Origin: an uncultured Ruminiclostridium sp.
GTDB taxonomy: Bacteria > Bacillota > Clostridia > Oscillospirales > Ruminococcaceae
Assembly: GCA_944386545.1 (NCBI GenBank)
Contig: CALXBK010000007.1
Location: forward strand, 17,083-81,082
DNA: 64,000 nt
Direction of reading: 5' to 3'
The notes under the pieces are model-generated. The model was not told the DNA's origin and did no database searches. It was given only the letters and a program-made list of their open reading frames with translations. This document shows, in pieces, positions 42,648 through 52,974 of the stretch. The position numbers and the translations under genes were made by a program. Numbering within the stretch: the first letter of the stretch is position 1; every line of letters starts with the position of its first letter.

Positions 42648-44594
42648 TTAGCCCTGCTTTGTGAAGTTAAGCAGACCGCCTGCAAGAATCATGCCCTTGC
42701 CGCGCTCGGACAGCTCGCAGGTTACTTCGTACTGAGCACCCTTTGTAATATTCTTAACGACTATCTTACCGTCGTTTTCTATTGTATTTCTGACGCCTTC
42801 AAGCTCAAGAACATCATCACGGTCGATGCTGTCATAATCTGCCTCGTTTACAAAGCAGAGGGGGAGAATACCGTTGTTGATGAGGTTCTGTCTGTGGATA
42901 CGTGCAAAGGACTTGCAGATAATAGCCTTAACACCGAGGTACAAGGGTGCAAGTGCGGCATGCTCTCTTGACGAGCCCTGACCGTAGTTTGCGCCGCCGA
43001 CGATAATGCTCTGACCAAGCTGTTTCGCCCTTTCGGGGAAGGTATCATCGCATACCGTGAAGCAATGCTGTGAAATAGCGGGGATATTGGAGCGCAGAGG
43101 TAATATTTTAGCTCCTGCGGGCATAATATGGTCTGTGGTAATATTGTCGCCGACCTTGAGAGAAACGGATGCCTTTATGCTTTGTGCAAGAGGAGTGTTT
43201 ACAGGGAAGGGCTTGATGTTAGGACCTCTGAGTACCTCAACGGACGGTGCTTCTTCGGGAGAAGCGGGAGCAACGACCATGTTGTCATTAATGAGGAACT
43301 TTTCGGGCATTACATACGGGGGCATATCGCCTGCAGCTCTCGGGTCGGTGAATACGCCGGTAAGAGCTGAAATAGCCGCCGTTTCGGGAGAAACAAGGTA
43401 AATCTGACCGTCCTTTGTTCCGCTTCTGCCTTCAAAGTTTCTGTTGAAGGTACGAAGTGATACGCCCTTTGAGTTGGGAGACTGTCCCATGCCTATGCAA
43501 GGACCGCAAGCGCTTTCGAGTATTCTCGCGCCTGCGCTGATTAAAGTTGATAATGCGCCGCAGTCGGCAAGCATATTGAACACCTGCTTTGAACCGGGAG
43601 CAATCGAAAGGCTGACATCGGGATGTACCGTTCTGCCCTTGAGAATGTGCGCTACCTTAAGCATATCCTGCAAGGAAGAATTGGTACATGAGCCTATGCA
43701 GACCTGATCAATTTTTATAGCGCCTAGCTCCTTTACCGGCTTTACGTTGTCGGGGCTGTGAGGACAAGCCGCAAGAGGCTCAAGCGCTGAAAGGTCAATC
43801 GTGATTTCTTCATCGTATACAGCGTCTGCGTCTGCATGAAGCTCTACATAATCCTCTTCACGTCCCTGAGCCTTGAGGAATGCTCTGGTCGTTTCGTCGG
43901 AGGGGAATATTGAGGTGGTTGCGCCGAGCTCTGCGCCCATGTTGGTAATAGTCGCTCTTTCGGGAACGCTGAGTGTTGCAACGCCGTCGCCGCAGTATTC
44001 TATAACCTTGCCTACGCCGCCCTTAACCGACATTATCTGAAGCACCTTAAGAATTACATCCTTGGCAGAAACCCAGTCGCCGAGCTTTCCCGTAAGGTTT
44101 ACCTTTACTACCTTGGGGCAGGTGATATAATATGCTCCGCCGCCCATTGCAACAGCAACGTCAAGACCGCCCGCACCCATTGCGAGCATACCGATACCGC
44201 CGCCTGTGGGGGTATGGCTGTCCGAGCCTATAAGCGTCTTTCCCGGCTTGCCGAAACGCTCAAGATGTACCTGGTGACAAATGCCGTTGCCGGGGCGTGA
44301 GAAATAAATTCCGTGTTTTTTAGCAACGCTGCCTATGTAGCGGTGGTCGTCGGCATTTTCAAAGCCGGATTGAAGCGTGTTATGGTCGATGTATGCAAGA
44401 GATTTCTCTGTCTTTACTCTGTCGATACCCATAGCCTCAAACTGAAGATATGCCATTGTACCTGTTGCGTCCTGTGTCAGCGTCTGATCGATTTTAAGAC
44501 CTATCTCCGTACCCTTGATCATCTCGCCGTCAACAATGTGTGCCTTGATAATCTTTTCGGTAAGGGTAAGTCCCTTTGTTTCATTGATTTCCAT
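42648..44594 (-). CDS. acn: Aconitate hydratase
   Basis: 4Fe-4S enzyme interconverting citrate and isocitrate. At 648 residues it is the short clostridial/mitochondrial-like form rather than the ~900-residue AcnA. Cluster cysteines are visible in I-G-S-C-T-N-S-S and in A-C-G-P-C-I-G-M-G; other motifs are G-S-D-S-H-T-P-T-G-G and Q-G-S-S-R-E-H-A-A-L. The start at 44594 follows GAGGAGG on the minus strand; the longer frame overlaps the promoter. With icd it makes 2-oxoglutarate for glutamate synthesis in an anaerobe. Citrate synthase is not in the window. Confidence 0.95.
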   Translation of the reverse strand: MEINETKGLTLTEKIIKAHIVDGEMIKGTEIGLKIDQTLTQDATGTMAYLQFEAMGIDRVKTEKSLAYIDHNTLQSGFENADDHRYIGSVAKKHGIYFSRPGNGICHQVHLERFGKPGKTLIGSDSHTPTGGGIGMLAMGAGGLDVAVAMGGGAYYITCPKVVKVNLTGKLGDWVSAKDVILKVLQIMSVKGGVGKVIEYCGDGVATLSVPERATITNMGAELGATTSIFPSDETTRAFLKAQGREEDYVELHADADAVYDEEITIDLSALEPLAACPHSPDNVKPVKELGAIKIDQVCIGSCTNSSLQDMLKVAHILKGRTVHPDVSLSIAPGSKQVFNMLADCGALSTLISAGARILESACGPCIGMGQSPNSKGVSLRTFNRNFEGRSGTKDGQIYLVSPETAAISALTGVFTDPRAAGDMPPYVMPEKFLINDNMVVAPASPEEAPSVEVLRGPNIKPFPVNTPLAQSIKASVSLKVGDNITTDHIMPAGAKILPLRSNIPAISQHCFTVCDDTFPERAKQLGQSIIVGGANYGQGSSREHAALAPLYLGVKAIICKSFARIHRQNLINNGILPLCFVNEADYDSIDRDDVLELEGVRNTIENDGKIVVKNITKGAQYEVTCELSERGKGMILAGGLLNFTKQG

Positions 44595-44628
44595 TAGGTC
44601 GTCCTCCTCTTGTACTGATATACGATAC

Positions 44629-44657
44629 ATTATACAATAATACGGCTGAAATGTCAA
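44629..44657 (-). promoter_or_regulatory. Consensus promoter for acn-icd-rex
   Basis: On the minus strand, perfect TTGACA (44652-44657) and TATAAT (44629-44634) are 17 bases apart. Transcription would start about 30 bases before the acn ATG. Confidence 0.85.
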
Positions 44658-44842
44658 GAAATTATCAATTTCGGTTCAACGCTCTCAAATGCGGTAAAAA
44701 GACGCTTTTGAAAGGATTTTTAAATGCGTTTTTATTTGTGTAATTTGCACAATTATGAAAATTAAATTTCACATATTGATAGAATTTTATATTTATTAAA
44801 GTAAAAGGTGAGAAAAAAAATATATTTTTCATGACTTCATAC

Positions 44843-44870
44843 TTGAGTAGTTATCTGATAATGATAAAAT
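44843..44870 (+). promoter_or_regulatory. Possible promoter for the GHL10 lipoprotein gene
   Basis: TTGAGT (44843-44848), 16-base spacer, TAAAAT (44865-44870). If used, copy B of the 142-bp repeat lies in the untranslated leader. The rest of the 483-base gap between acn and this gene is AT-rich and shows no gene. Confidence 0.35.
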
Positions 44871-44901
44871 TTTCTCGTGTATATTGCGGGAAATCCGCTT
44901 A

Positions 44902-45043
44902 TATAACTCAGGCAAAATGTCCACTGCCTTTATGGCGGCGGGTTGTATATTCGGTTTCGGTTGTGATTAAACCACCAACCGAAGCTTTAACGCGGCTTCG
45001 CTGCGGCTTGCCGGGTTGAATGACGGGGCAAACCCTTTATCAA
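44902..45043 (+). repeat. 142-bp dispersed structured repeat, copy B
   Basis: Same length and orientation as copy A at 31285, aligning without gaps. GGCAA/TTGCC outer arms, the second hairpin (CGCGG-CTTCG-CTGCG at 44991-45005) and the tail (45019-45043) are kept. In the central stem CGGTTG pairs with CAACCG where copy A has CAGTTG with CAACTG, a paired substitution. It lies about 35 bases upstream of the GHL10 lipoprotein start. Confidence 0.8.
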
Positions 45044-45077
45044 ACGGCAAAATCCCTTAAATTCGGAAGGAAAAGAT

Positions 45078-46673
45078 ATGCAATTCAAGACAGTAATTAA
45101 GTTTGCTGCTTTATTTTTATCGGCAACGCTGTTTATCGGCGGCTGCTCGGCTCCCGTGGTATTTGTCAACGGAAGCTCAGAAACAACCGCAACCTACCTT
45201 AACGGAGCGTATATATCCGGTGTACCCGTGACAGGCACGGAAAAGCCGGTAGAGAGTATTCCCACTCAGACGACAACAGGCGGAAAAAATACAGATGAAA
45301 CCTCAGATACGTCACCGAAGCCCCAAACGCCTGCAAATTCCCGCTCACAGGAGCAAAGCGTTCCCGAAACACCTAAGCAGACAATGAAATCTGAGGTAAA
45401 TTCTGATATTCCCACGGTTGACGATGGATATGACGTTCCGAAAACCTCTGTCACCGTAACCGAAACGACAACAACGACGCAGACAGTAACAAAACCACCG
45501 CAAACGGATACTCCTACGAAAGAGGATGTTACCGATTATCCGTCCGAGCTTCCTCAGAACAGCTATACAGCGTTAAATCACAAAACCGTACACGGCGTGT
45601 GGATATGGTACTCCGAGCTTTACCCGATACTTACGGGTAAAACAAAATCCCAGTTTGAAGTGGGCATAGGTGAATATTACGATAACTGCCTTTCGCTTGG
45701 GATAAATACGGTGTTTGTTCATGTAAGACCGTTCGGCGACGCATTATACAAGTCTGACTATTACCCCTGGTCGGAATACTGCACAGGCTATATCGGCGTT
45801 GCTCCCGATTATGATCCGCTTGAAGTGATGATAGAGCAGGCGCACAAGAGGAATATTTCCTTTCATGCGTGGGTAAATCCTCTGCGTTGCTATTATTATG
45901 ACGACATTACGCAGGTAAGCGGTAATTACCTCACAAGAAAGTGGTATAATGAGAAAAACGGCGATTATATCGTTAATGTCAATAATCATTGGTGGCTCAA
46001 TCCCGCCTATGATGAAGTAAGAGAGCTTGTTGCGCTCGGTGCGGCGGAGATAGTTTCAAAATACGATGTGGACGGAGTACATATAGACGATTACTTCTAT
46101 CCCACTACCGATTTGAGCTTCGATAGCATAGCTTTTTCTGCATCGGGGTATTCGAGCCTTGAGCAGTTCAGACTTGATAATTGCACAAAAATGGTAGATG
46201 AGATGTACAAAGCCGTAAAGGCGCACAATCCGACGGCACTTTTCGGTGTCAGCGCACAGGGTAACGTTACAAACAACCGCGAACAGCTTTATGCCGACGT
46301 TGAAAAGTGGTCAAGTGAAAGAGGCTATGTTGATTATATGGCGCCTCAGATATATTACGGTTTTGAAAATTCCGGTCAGCCCTTTGCAGATGTGGTCGAG
46401 CAATGGGATGAAATGCTTGCGGGGACGGGAAAAGAGCTTATTCCCGGTCTTGCCGTCTATAAGATAGGCACGGAGGATACCTGGGCAGGCAGCGGAAAAT
46501 ACGAATGGATAAACGATACCGAAATACTTAAACGTCAGATAGAAAAATCACGCACCGCAAATGCCTATGCAGGAGTAATACTGTACAGCTATCAGTTTAT
46601 TTTTACTCCCGACAGCAGTGTTTCGTCGGCGGTGCAGAAGGAAATTGCGGCAATAAAGCCGCTGCTTGTATAG
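45078..46673 (+). CDS. GHL10 (DUF187) family glycosyl-hydrolase-like lipoprotein
   Basis: A 531-residue lipoprotein: signal peptide ending F-I-G-G-C23 (lipobox), a disordered T/P/S-rich linker (about 30-165, including T-E-T-T-T-T-T-Q), then a TIM-barrel glycosyl-hydrolase-like 10 domain (about 173-525). The domain begins H-G-V-W-I-W-Y-S-E-L and contains H-V-R-P-F-G-D-A-L-Y and H-A-W-V-N-P-L-R. GHL10 proteins are thought to act on cell-wall or other glycans; catalytic residues are not firmly established. The next gene, 27 bases on, is another GHL10-like protein fused to an amidase, suggesting joint action on peptidoglycan. Confidence 0.85.
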   Translation: MQFKTVIKFAALFLSATLFIGGCSAPVVFVNGSSETTATYLNGAYISGVPVTGTEKPVESIPTQTTTGGKNTDETSDTSPKPQTPANSRSQEQSVPETPKQTMKSEVNSDIPTVDDGYDVPKTSVTVTETTTTTQTVTKPPQTDTPTKEDVTDYPSELPQNSYTALNHKTVHGVWIWYSELYPILTGKTKSQFEVGIGEYYDNCLSLGINTVFVHVRPFGDALYKSDYYPWSEYCTGYIGVAPDYDPLEVMIEQAHKRNISFHAWVNPLRCYYYDDITQVSGNYLTRKWYNEKNGDYIVNVNNHWWLNPAYDEVRELVALGAAEIVSKYDVDGVHIDDYFYPTTDLSFDSIAFSASGYSSLEQFRLDNCTKMVDEMYKAVKAHNPTALFGVSAQGNVTNNREQLYADVEKWSSERGYVDYMAPQIYYGFENSGQPFADVVEQWDEMLAGTGKELIPGLAVYKIGTEDTWAGSGKYEWINDTEILKRQIEKSRTANAYAGVILYSYQFIFTPDSSVSSAVQKEIAAIKPLLV

Positions 46674-46700
46674 GTTTATACATTAGCAGAAAGGTGTAGC

Positions 46701-49658
46701 ATGAAAAAACTATTTAGAGCTTGTGTAAGCGCGCTTATCACATCATCTGTGCTGTTATCTCCGATGTACGGAGTGTTTGCTTCGGAAAACGAAACAGAAG
46801 CTCCCACAGAGCAGCAGTCGCCTGAAGCGCCCGCACCGATTACCGAAAAAAATTTAAACCTTTCGGAAAATCTCAGGGCGGCAACTGTAAATCTTGAGGA
46901 TTTCAGTGCAGATAATTTTGAACAGGAGTTTTCAGACCGTCTGGACACGCTGATGTCCTACGGTCTTAACGGCGTGTACATAAATCCCTACGGTGAAGAT
47001 ACATATTATTCGACCGATATGAACGAATCGGGAAGCAAGCTGGAGCAGGCGCTTAATTTATCCATGAAAAAGGGTATGCAGAGATTTGTATACTTTGATA
47101 TAGGAAAGACGCTCTCGGATACGCCGGAATTAAGCGATAAAAACGATTTTCTTGTTAATGAGGCGCATAAGTTCGCAATAAAATATCCCTGCACGGGAAT
47201 AATTCTGACAGGTTTTTATTCGGGTATCGGCAATTCCTCGTATGACGAGTACATGAAGACAGGCTCCGGAATAGGCTATGTAAACTGGCTGTACGACGCT
47301 GTTGAATACCGTTTCGGCATTGTCAGCGATGTTGTACACATGACAAATAACACAATAGCAGTCGGACTTGACGCGGCTGACATCTGGGCAAACTATGACG
47401 AAAACGAGGACGGCTCCGATACGTATGCAGAGTTTTCCGCATATTATGACGGCTTTGCAGATACAAAGGACTTTGTCAAGGATGGTCTTGCAGACTTTAT
47501 TGTTGTAAACGCCGATGGCTCACTCGAAGATGAAACCGTAGGCTTTGAACAAATAACCTCATGGTGGAACGACGTGGGACTTACCTACAATACGCCTATG
47601 TATATTGTTCATCATAACGAAAAAATAGGAACAGATGAATACGGCTGGGGTGTTGAGGACCAGCTGTTAAGACAGCTTGTAACGGCAGATGAATATGAAA
47701 ACTGCTGGGGAAGTGTAATGTATTCTGCCACTGCACTTGACGAGGATATTCTCAGCACTACAACCACAATGGTTAAGTACTTCAACGAACAGATTAATGT
47801 AGACAGCCTTTTTGAAGACCTTGAAATGACCTCGCCGTATTACACGAGCTATTCTACAGATGATACCTCCGTTGCTTTCATGGGCACATTTGACGAAAAT
47901 TTTGACGTTTATTTTGACGGTGAGAAATTAGAGCTTAACGAAGCGGGAAATTTCTACTTTGAAAAACCCCTTGAAGTCGGTATGAATACCTTTGTAATTA
48001 CACACAAGGGCAAGACAATTTATTATAATATAGAACGTACCATCAATGTATTAAAATCTATCGGCAGCTCCGTATCGCAGGGCAAATCTATGGCGGTTGA
48101 CGGCTCTACCTCTGTTTCTGTACTCGCTGTTGCGTATAAGGGCTCTTATGTTACGGCAACGCTCGGCGGAGTTACCGTAGAGCTTACAGAAAATGCAAAA
48201 TCCGATGTTGTTGATATAAATTCCTCTTATGCCGCTTTCACAGGCAAGATAACCGTCCCTGAGGGCATTATCGGCGAGGAGCAGTATCTCGGCAACATAG
48301 AAATTTATGCTGAATATTCAGGATATTCAAGGACATACATCGGTGCGGATGTAACCGTAAATGCTGTTGAGCCGCCCAAGGAAGAAGTCGAAATTGTTGA
48401 TGATATTACTGAAGACCAAAGCTCGCTCGGTACGGGAGAAATTGTCGGCAGGCTTTCGGCGGGTGTATCCGAGGATACAGGCGTTACCTATGTAAGGCTC
48501 AATAAGGATTTTGTGTACATTTATGACGGTTATAACACCGACTCTGTAAATCCTCCGAATGTCGGACAGCTCCCCGCAGGAACGCTGGATTACTATAAGA
48601 GTGCGTGGGATGAATACTATGTAACTACATCGGGTAAGCGATTCCTTGTTGAGGACGCTGAGCTTGTCGAAGGCGTCGGTATGGGAGAAAATCCGCTTTT
48701 TGTTGAGGCAATCGGTAATTCGGGCGGCGATTCGTTTATAACAATGACGCTTGAGGATAAGGCTACATTTACCGTAACTCCCGTCGGAAACGAATATTAT
48801 TCCGGCTATGACGGAGATTTCTACCTTGACAGCTTTACGGCTGAATATATTTATATCACCTTTGATAATATAACCTCAGTTACGGCTTTGCCCTCATTTG
48901 AAAACTGTACGGTATTCAGCGCAGGCGAGTGGCAGATGGTAGAAATCGGCGGAGCTCCTAAATTCAGACTTGTCCTGAAGCTGCGTCAGCCCGGAGTTTA
49001 TGCAGGAAACAGCGCAACCTACGATTCCGAGGGTAAGCTTACCTTCAAGTTTGAAATTCTTACAAATGACATTTCCAACATGACCATAGTTATTGATCCG
49101 GGCCACGGCCTTACCGAATACGGATACATGGATCCCGGTGCAATCGGCCATATTGAAGAAGCGGGCGCAAACCTTGCCGTTGCAAAGCTCGTTGAACAAA
49201 AGCTCGCCGCTATGGGAGTGAACGTTATCAGACTCAATACAGAAAATCAATTCTATGATACAATACGCAGACCCTATTATGCAAGGGATTACGGCTGTGA
49301 TTTGTACATAGCTATCCATTCAAACAAGGCGGGGTATGAAACACCGAGAGGTACTGAGTGCTATTACTATACCTCATACTCACAGCCGCTTGCCGAGGCT
49401 TTGACAAACAGCGTTTCGAGCTATTTTACAAACAATGTTTACTCGGACGGAGCCGACTGCAACAGAGGCGACCATTACAGCTATATGTGGACGACAAAGC
49501 AGCAGGATTTCCCCTCTGTGCTTATTGAAATGGGCTTTGTGAGCAACTATGAGGACGCAATGGCTCTTGCCGATTCCGTTCATCAGGAGGGAATTGCACA
49601 GGCTATTGTTGACGGAATAGTGAACTATCTGCAAAGAAGCTCAGTTTCCTCCTATTAA
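46701..49658 (+). CDS. Exported GHL10-like/N-acetylmuramoyl-L-alanine amidase (amidase_3) fusion
   Basis: A 985-residue secreted protein. A signal peptide (1 to about 29) and a short acidic linker are followed by a GHL10-like barrel (about 50-370, with G-L-N-G-V-Y-I-N-P-Y and Y-F-D-I-G-K). Beta-rich modules lie at about 375-790, and a C-terminal amidase_3 domain at about 793-980. The zinc amidase shows I-D-P-G-H-G, a conserved E in H-I-E-E-A-G-A-N, I-H-S-N, and the catalytic L-I-E-M-G-F. It would cleave the muramyl-L-alanine bond. It follows the GHL10 lipoprotein gene and ends at a strong terminator. Confidence 0.85.
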   Translation: MKKLFRACVSALITSSVLLSPMYGVFASENETEAPTEQQSPEAPAPITEKNLNLSENLRAATVNLEDFSADNFEQEFSDRLDTLMSYGLNGVYINPYGEDTYYSTDMNESGSKLEQALNLSMKKGMQRFVYFDIGKTLSDTPELSDKNDFLVNEAHKFAIKYPCTGIILTGFYSGIGNSSYDEYMKTGSGIGYVNWLYDAVEYRFGIVSDVVHMTNNTIAVGLDAADIWANYDENEDGSDTYAEFSAYYDGFADTKDFVKDGLADFIVVNADGSLEDETVGFEQITSWWNDVGLTYNTPMYIVHHNEKIGTDEYGWGVEDQLLRQLVTADEYENCWGSVMYSATALDEDILSTTTTMVKYFNEQINVDSLFEDLEMTSPYYTSYSTDDTSVAFMGTFDENFDVYFDGEKLELNEAGNFYFEKPLEVGMNTFVITHKGKTIYYNIERTINVLKSIGSSVSQGKSMAVDGSTSVSVLAVAYKGSYVTATLGGVTVELTENAKSDVVDINSSYAAFTGKITVPEGIIGEEQYLGNIEIYAEYSGYSRTYIGADVTVNAVEPPKEEVEIVDDITEDQSSLGTGEIVGRLSAGVSEDTGVTYVRLNKDFVYIYDGYNTDSVNPPNVGQLPAGTLDYYKSAWDEYYVTTSGKRFLVEDAELVEGVGMGENPLFVEAIGNSGGDSFITMTLEDKATFTVTPVGNEYYSGYDGDFYLDSFTAEYIYITFDNITSVTALPSFENCTVFSAGEWQMVEIGGAPKFRLVLKLRQPGVYAGNSATYDSEGKLTFKFEILTNDISNMTIVIDPGHGLTEYGYMDPGAIGHIEEAGANLAVAKLVEQKLAAMGVNVIRLNTENQFYDTIRRPYYARDYGCDLYIAIHSNKAGYETPRGTECYYYTSYSQPLAEALTNSVSSYFTNNVYSDGADCNRGDHYSYMWTTKQQDFPSVLIEMGFVSNYEDAMALADSVHQEGIAQAIVDGIVNYLQRSSVSSY

Positions 49659-49667
49659 TCAGTGTTC

Positions 49668-49712
49668 AATAACCGTATGCGGAAATCTGAATCCGCATAC
49701 GGTTATTTTGTC
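49668..49712 (+). terminator. Intrinsic terminator after the amidase gene
   Basis: A perfect 16-bp stem (49668-49683 with 49692-49707) around AATCTGAA, followed by a short T run (TTATTTTGT). Confidence 0.88.
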
Positions 49713-49746
49713 AGAGAGCCATTTTAAAAGAATACAAAAAAATATC

Positions 49747-49775
49747 TTGCATTTTGCATTATACTTTGATATAAT
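49747..49775 (+). promoter_or_regulatory. Promoter for purA
   Basis: TTGCAT (49747-49752), 17-base spacer, perfect TATAAT (49770-49775); leader of about 70 nt. Confidence 0.72.
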
Positions 49776-49797
49776 GTTAGTGTGCTTTTTGCTCTGA

Positions 49798-51126
<1,329 letters not shown>

Positions 51127-51138
51127 AGACGGCTTACA

Positions 51139-51906
51139 GTGATTAATATTCTTTTTATAGGCGACGTTGTGGGACAAAAATCCTGCGCTGTACTGAGAGA
51201 AAAGCTTCCTGCCATGAAAAATGAGTATAATGCCAAAATTGTTATCGTCAACGGAGAAAATTCAGCTGACGGAAACGGCATTACTCCCGTTACGGCAAGG
51301 TATCTTCTTGACAGCGGTGCAGACGCAGTCACAACAGGCAATCATTGCTTTCGCCGCAAGGAAATGGATGCGTTTTACGAGCAATCGGATACTGTTATCC
51401 GTCCCGTAAATTATCCCGACAGCGTTCCCGGCAAGGGCTATACGGTGCTTGATTTCGGCTCGTATTCGGTTGCGGTGATAAATCTTCTCGGTACTGTGTT
51501 CATGCAAAATCTTGAAAATCCGTTCCATTGCATAGACAGAATACTTGAAAAGATAAATTCAAAGGTTATAATCGTAGATTTTCATGCTGAAGCCACTTCT
51601 GAAAAGAAGGCAATGGGGCATTACCTTGCAGGCAGAGTTTCTGCGGTGCTTGGTACACATACCCATGTCCAGACAGCAGATGAAGAGATATTAAAAGGGT
51701 GTACGGGTTATATTACGGATGTCGGCATGACCGGAGTTATGGATTCCGTGCTTGGCATCAAGAAGGAAATAATCATCAACAACATGATAACAGGCTATCC
51801 TCAAAGATATGAATACGCCGAAGGTCGGTGCGAAGTATGCGGTGCGGTTATTGAGGTTGATGAGAAGACCGGCATTTGTACCTCTGTAAAGAGAATCAGA
51901 TGCTGA
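51139..51906 (+). CDS. ymdB: YmdB-family metallophosphoesterase (cyclic-nucleotide phosphodiesterase)
   Basis: A 255-residue binuclear metal phosphodiesterase of the YmdB family, with I-G-D-V-V-G near residue 7, N-G-E-N near residue 38, T-G-N-H near residue 66, D-F-H-A-E near residue 148, and G-T-H-T-H-V near residue 172. YmdB of Bacillus hydrolyses 2',3'-cyclic nucleotides and affects biofilm and motility decisions. Immediate linkage to spoVS is the same as in Bacillus. GTG start. The C-terminus has an extra C-x-x-C pair (C-E-V-C) not usual in the family. Confidence 0.9.
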   Translation: MINILFIGDVVGQKSCAVLREKLPAMKNEYNAKIVIVNGENSADGNGITPVTARYLLDSGADAVTTGNHCFRRKEMDAFYEQSDTVIRPVNYPDSVPGKGYTVLDFGSYSVAVINLLGTVFMQNLENPFHCIDRILEKINSKVIIVDFHAEATSEKKAMGHYLAGRVSAVLGTHTHVQTADEEILKGCTGYITDVGMTGVMDSVLGIKKEIIINNMITGYPQRYEYAEGRCEVCGAVIEVDEKTGICTSVKRIRC

Positions 51907-51925
51907 AAACCACGGAGGAAAGAAA

Positions 51926-52186
51926 ATGGAAGTTGTAAAAGTATCGGCAAGATCAGTACCAAAATCAGTAGCAGGAGCAATTGCGGCGGTAATCCGTGAA
52001 AACGGTGAGGTTGAGGTTCAGGCGGTAGGCGCAGGTGCACTCAATCAGGCTGTAAAGGCAATAGCTATTTCAAGAAGCTACATGGCTCTTTCGGGCGTGG
52101 ATCTCGTTTGTATACCCGCATTCACCACCGTCAATATCGACGGAGATGATCGCACGGCAATGAAATTCATTGTTGAGTGCAGGTAA
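51926..52186 (+). CDS. spoVS: Stage V sporulation protein S
   Basis: An 86-residue Alba-like SpoVS protein: V-K-V-S-A-R-S-V-P-K-S-V-A-G-A-I at the N-terminus, V-G-A-G-A-L-N-Q-A-V-K-A near residue 37, and a final strand with F-I-V-E-C. It influences septation and coat formation during sporulation and is highly conserved in spore formers. It begins 19 bases after ymdB with a GGAGGAAAG site and is followed by a long hairpin. Confidence 0.96.
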   Translation: MEVVKVSARSVPKSVAGAIAAVIRENGEVEVQAVGAGALNQAVKAIAISRSYMALSGVDLVCIPAFTTVNIDGDDRTAMKFIVECR

Positions 52187-52201
52187 AATCAAATATTTTT
52201 T

Positions 52202-52234
52202 AAGCGGCGTTGTCGGAAACCGGCAACGCCGCTT
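52202..52234 (+). terminator. Terminator-like hairpin after spoVS
   Basis: A 15-bp stem (52202-52216 with 52220-52234, one G-U) around a 3-base loop. The following T run is short (CTTTG), so efficiency is uncertain. Confidence 0.7.
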
Positions 52235-52289
52235 TGAATATGTATGAGATATTTGCAGAATATATTTGTATCTTTTGCGGAGGTGCCGT

Positions 52290-52817
52290 ATGACGGATAT
52301 TGTTTTTTTGGATAAAAATACATCGCTTTCGGATTTTGCCGCATACAGCCTTAAAAAAACCTATTTTGTGCGATATTATGACGGTTTTGCTCTAACAGAG
52401 CAGGGAAGCGGCTATATGCTTGATATACTGAGAACGGACAGCCTTGGGTTTATGGATTGTAACAGCAGTATAATCATACTCGGAGAAAACGCCAATCCTC
52501 TTTCGCTTCCGCAATGCTCATACGTAATTGCGGATTCCTCCCGCAATGAGCATATTACACTCCTTCAAAAAAGCGGTCTGGCGGCAGTGACCTGCGGCAC
52601 GGCACGCACTGACACTATTTCCTTCAGCAGTATTTCCGAGGAAAAGATAATAGTTTCCTTAAACCGCAGTGTAACCGCACTTTCAGGCAAAATTGTACAG
52701 CCCTTTGAAATTCCGATGGATTTTTTCCCCGCAAAGGATATTTATCATATACTTTGCGTTGCGGCTCTGAGAATACTTCTTGACGATTTTGATTCGGATA
52801 TGGGAAAGCTATATTGA
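52290..52817 (+). CDS. Uncharacterised protein, 175 residues
   Basis: A soluble protein with no recognised domain. The first half alternates strands and helices (M-T-D-I-V-F-L-D, then S-I-I-I-L-G-E-N near residue 60, Y-V-I-A-D-S-S near residue 77, and L-A-A-V-T-C-G-T-A near residue 95), a pattern compatible with a Rossmann-like fold. The A-A-V-T-C-G segment recalls parts of Mur-ligase-type proteins, too weak to use as a call. The last 40 residues are helical. ATG 52290 is supported by GCGGAGGTG (52277-52284). It stands alone between spoVS and the asp23-nusB operon. Confidence 0.65.
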   Translation: MTDIVFLDKNTSLSDFAAYSLKKTYFVRYYDGFALTEQGSGYMLDILRTDSLGFMDCNSSIIILGENANPLSLPQCSYVIADSSRNEHITLLQKSGLAAVTCGTARTDTISFSSISEEKIIVSLNRSVTALSGKIVQPFEIPMDFFPAKDIYHILCVAALRILLDDFDSDMGKLY

Positions 52818-52857
52818 TTTTTTGAGCTTAATATTTAAATAAAGTCCTAATATGTAC

Positions 52858-52886
52858 TTGTAATTTTTGCGTATTTAGTGTATAAT
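52858..52886 (+). promoter_or_regulatory. Promoter for the asp23-nusB-to-recN operon
   Basis: TTGTAA (52858-52863), 17-base spacer, perfect TATAAT (52881-52886), about 90 bases before the first gene. Confidence 0.72.
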
Positions 52887-52974
52887 GTACTTAATAATGA
52901 TATTGTGCGGTAGTGTGCGTACAATTCAGAGTTAAACACCCATAGCCGAGTAATTATTTTGAGAGGTAAAAGCC

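Noticed and set aside
44736..44752. Rex operator upstream of acn-icd-rex
   Set aside because: TTGTG-7-CACAA is palindromic, but it is 17 bases long instead of the 18-base Rex consensus, lacks the inner AA/TT, and lies about 80 bases upstream of the -35 box.
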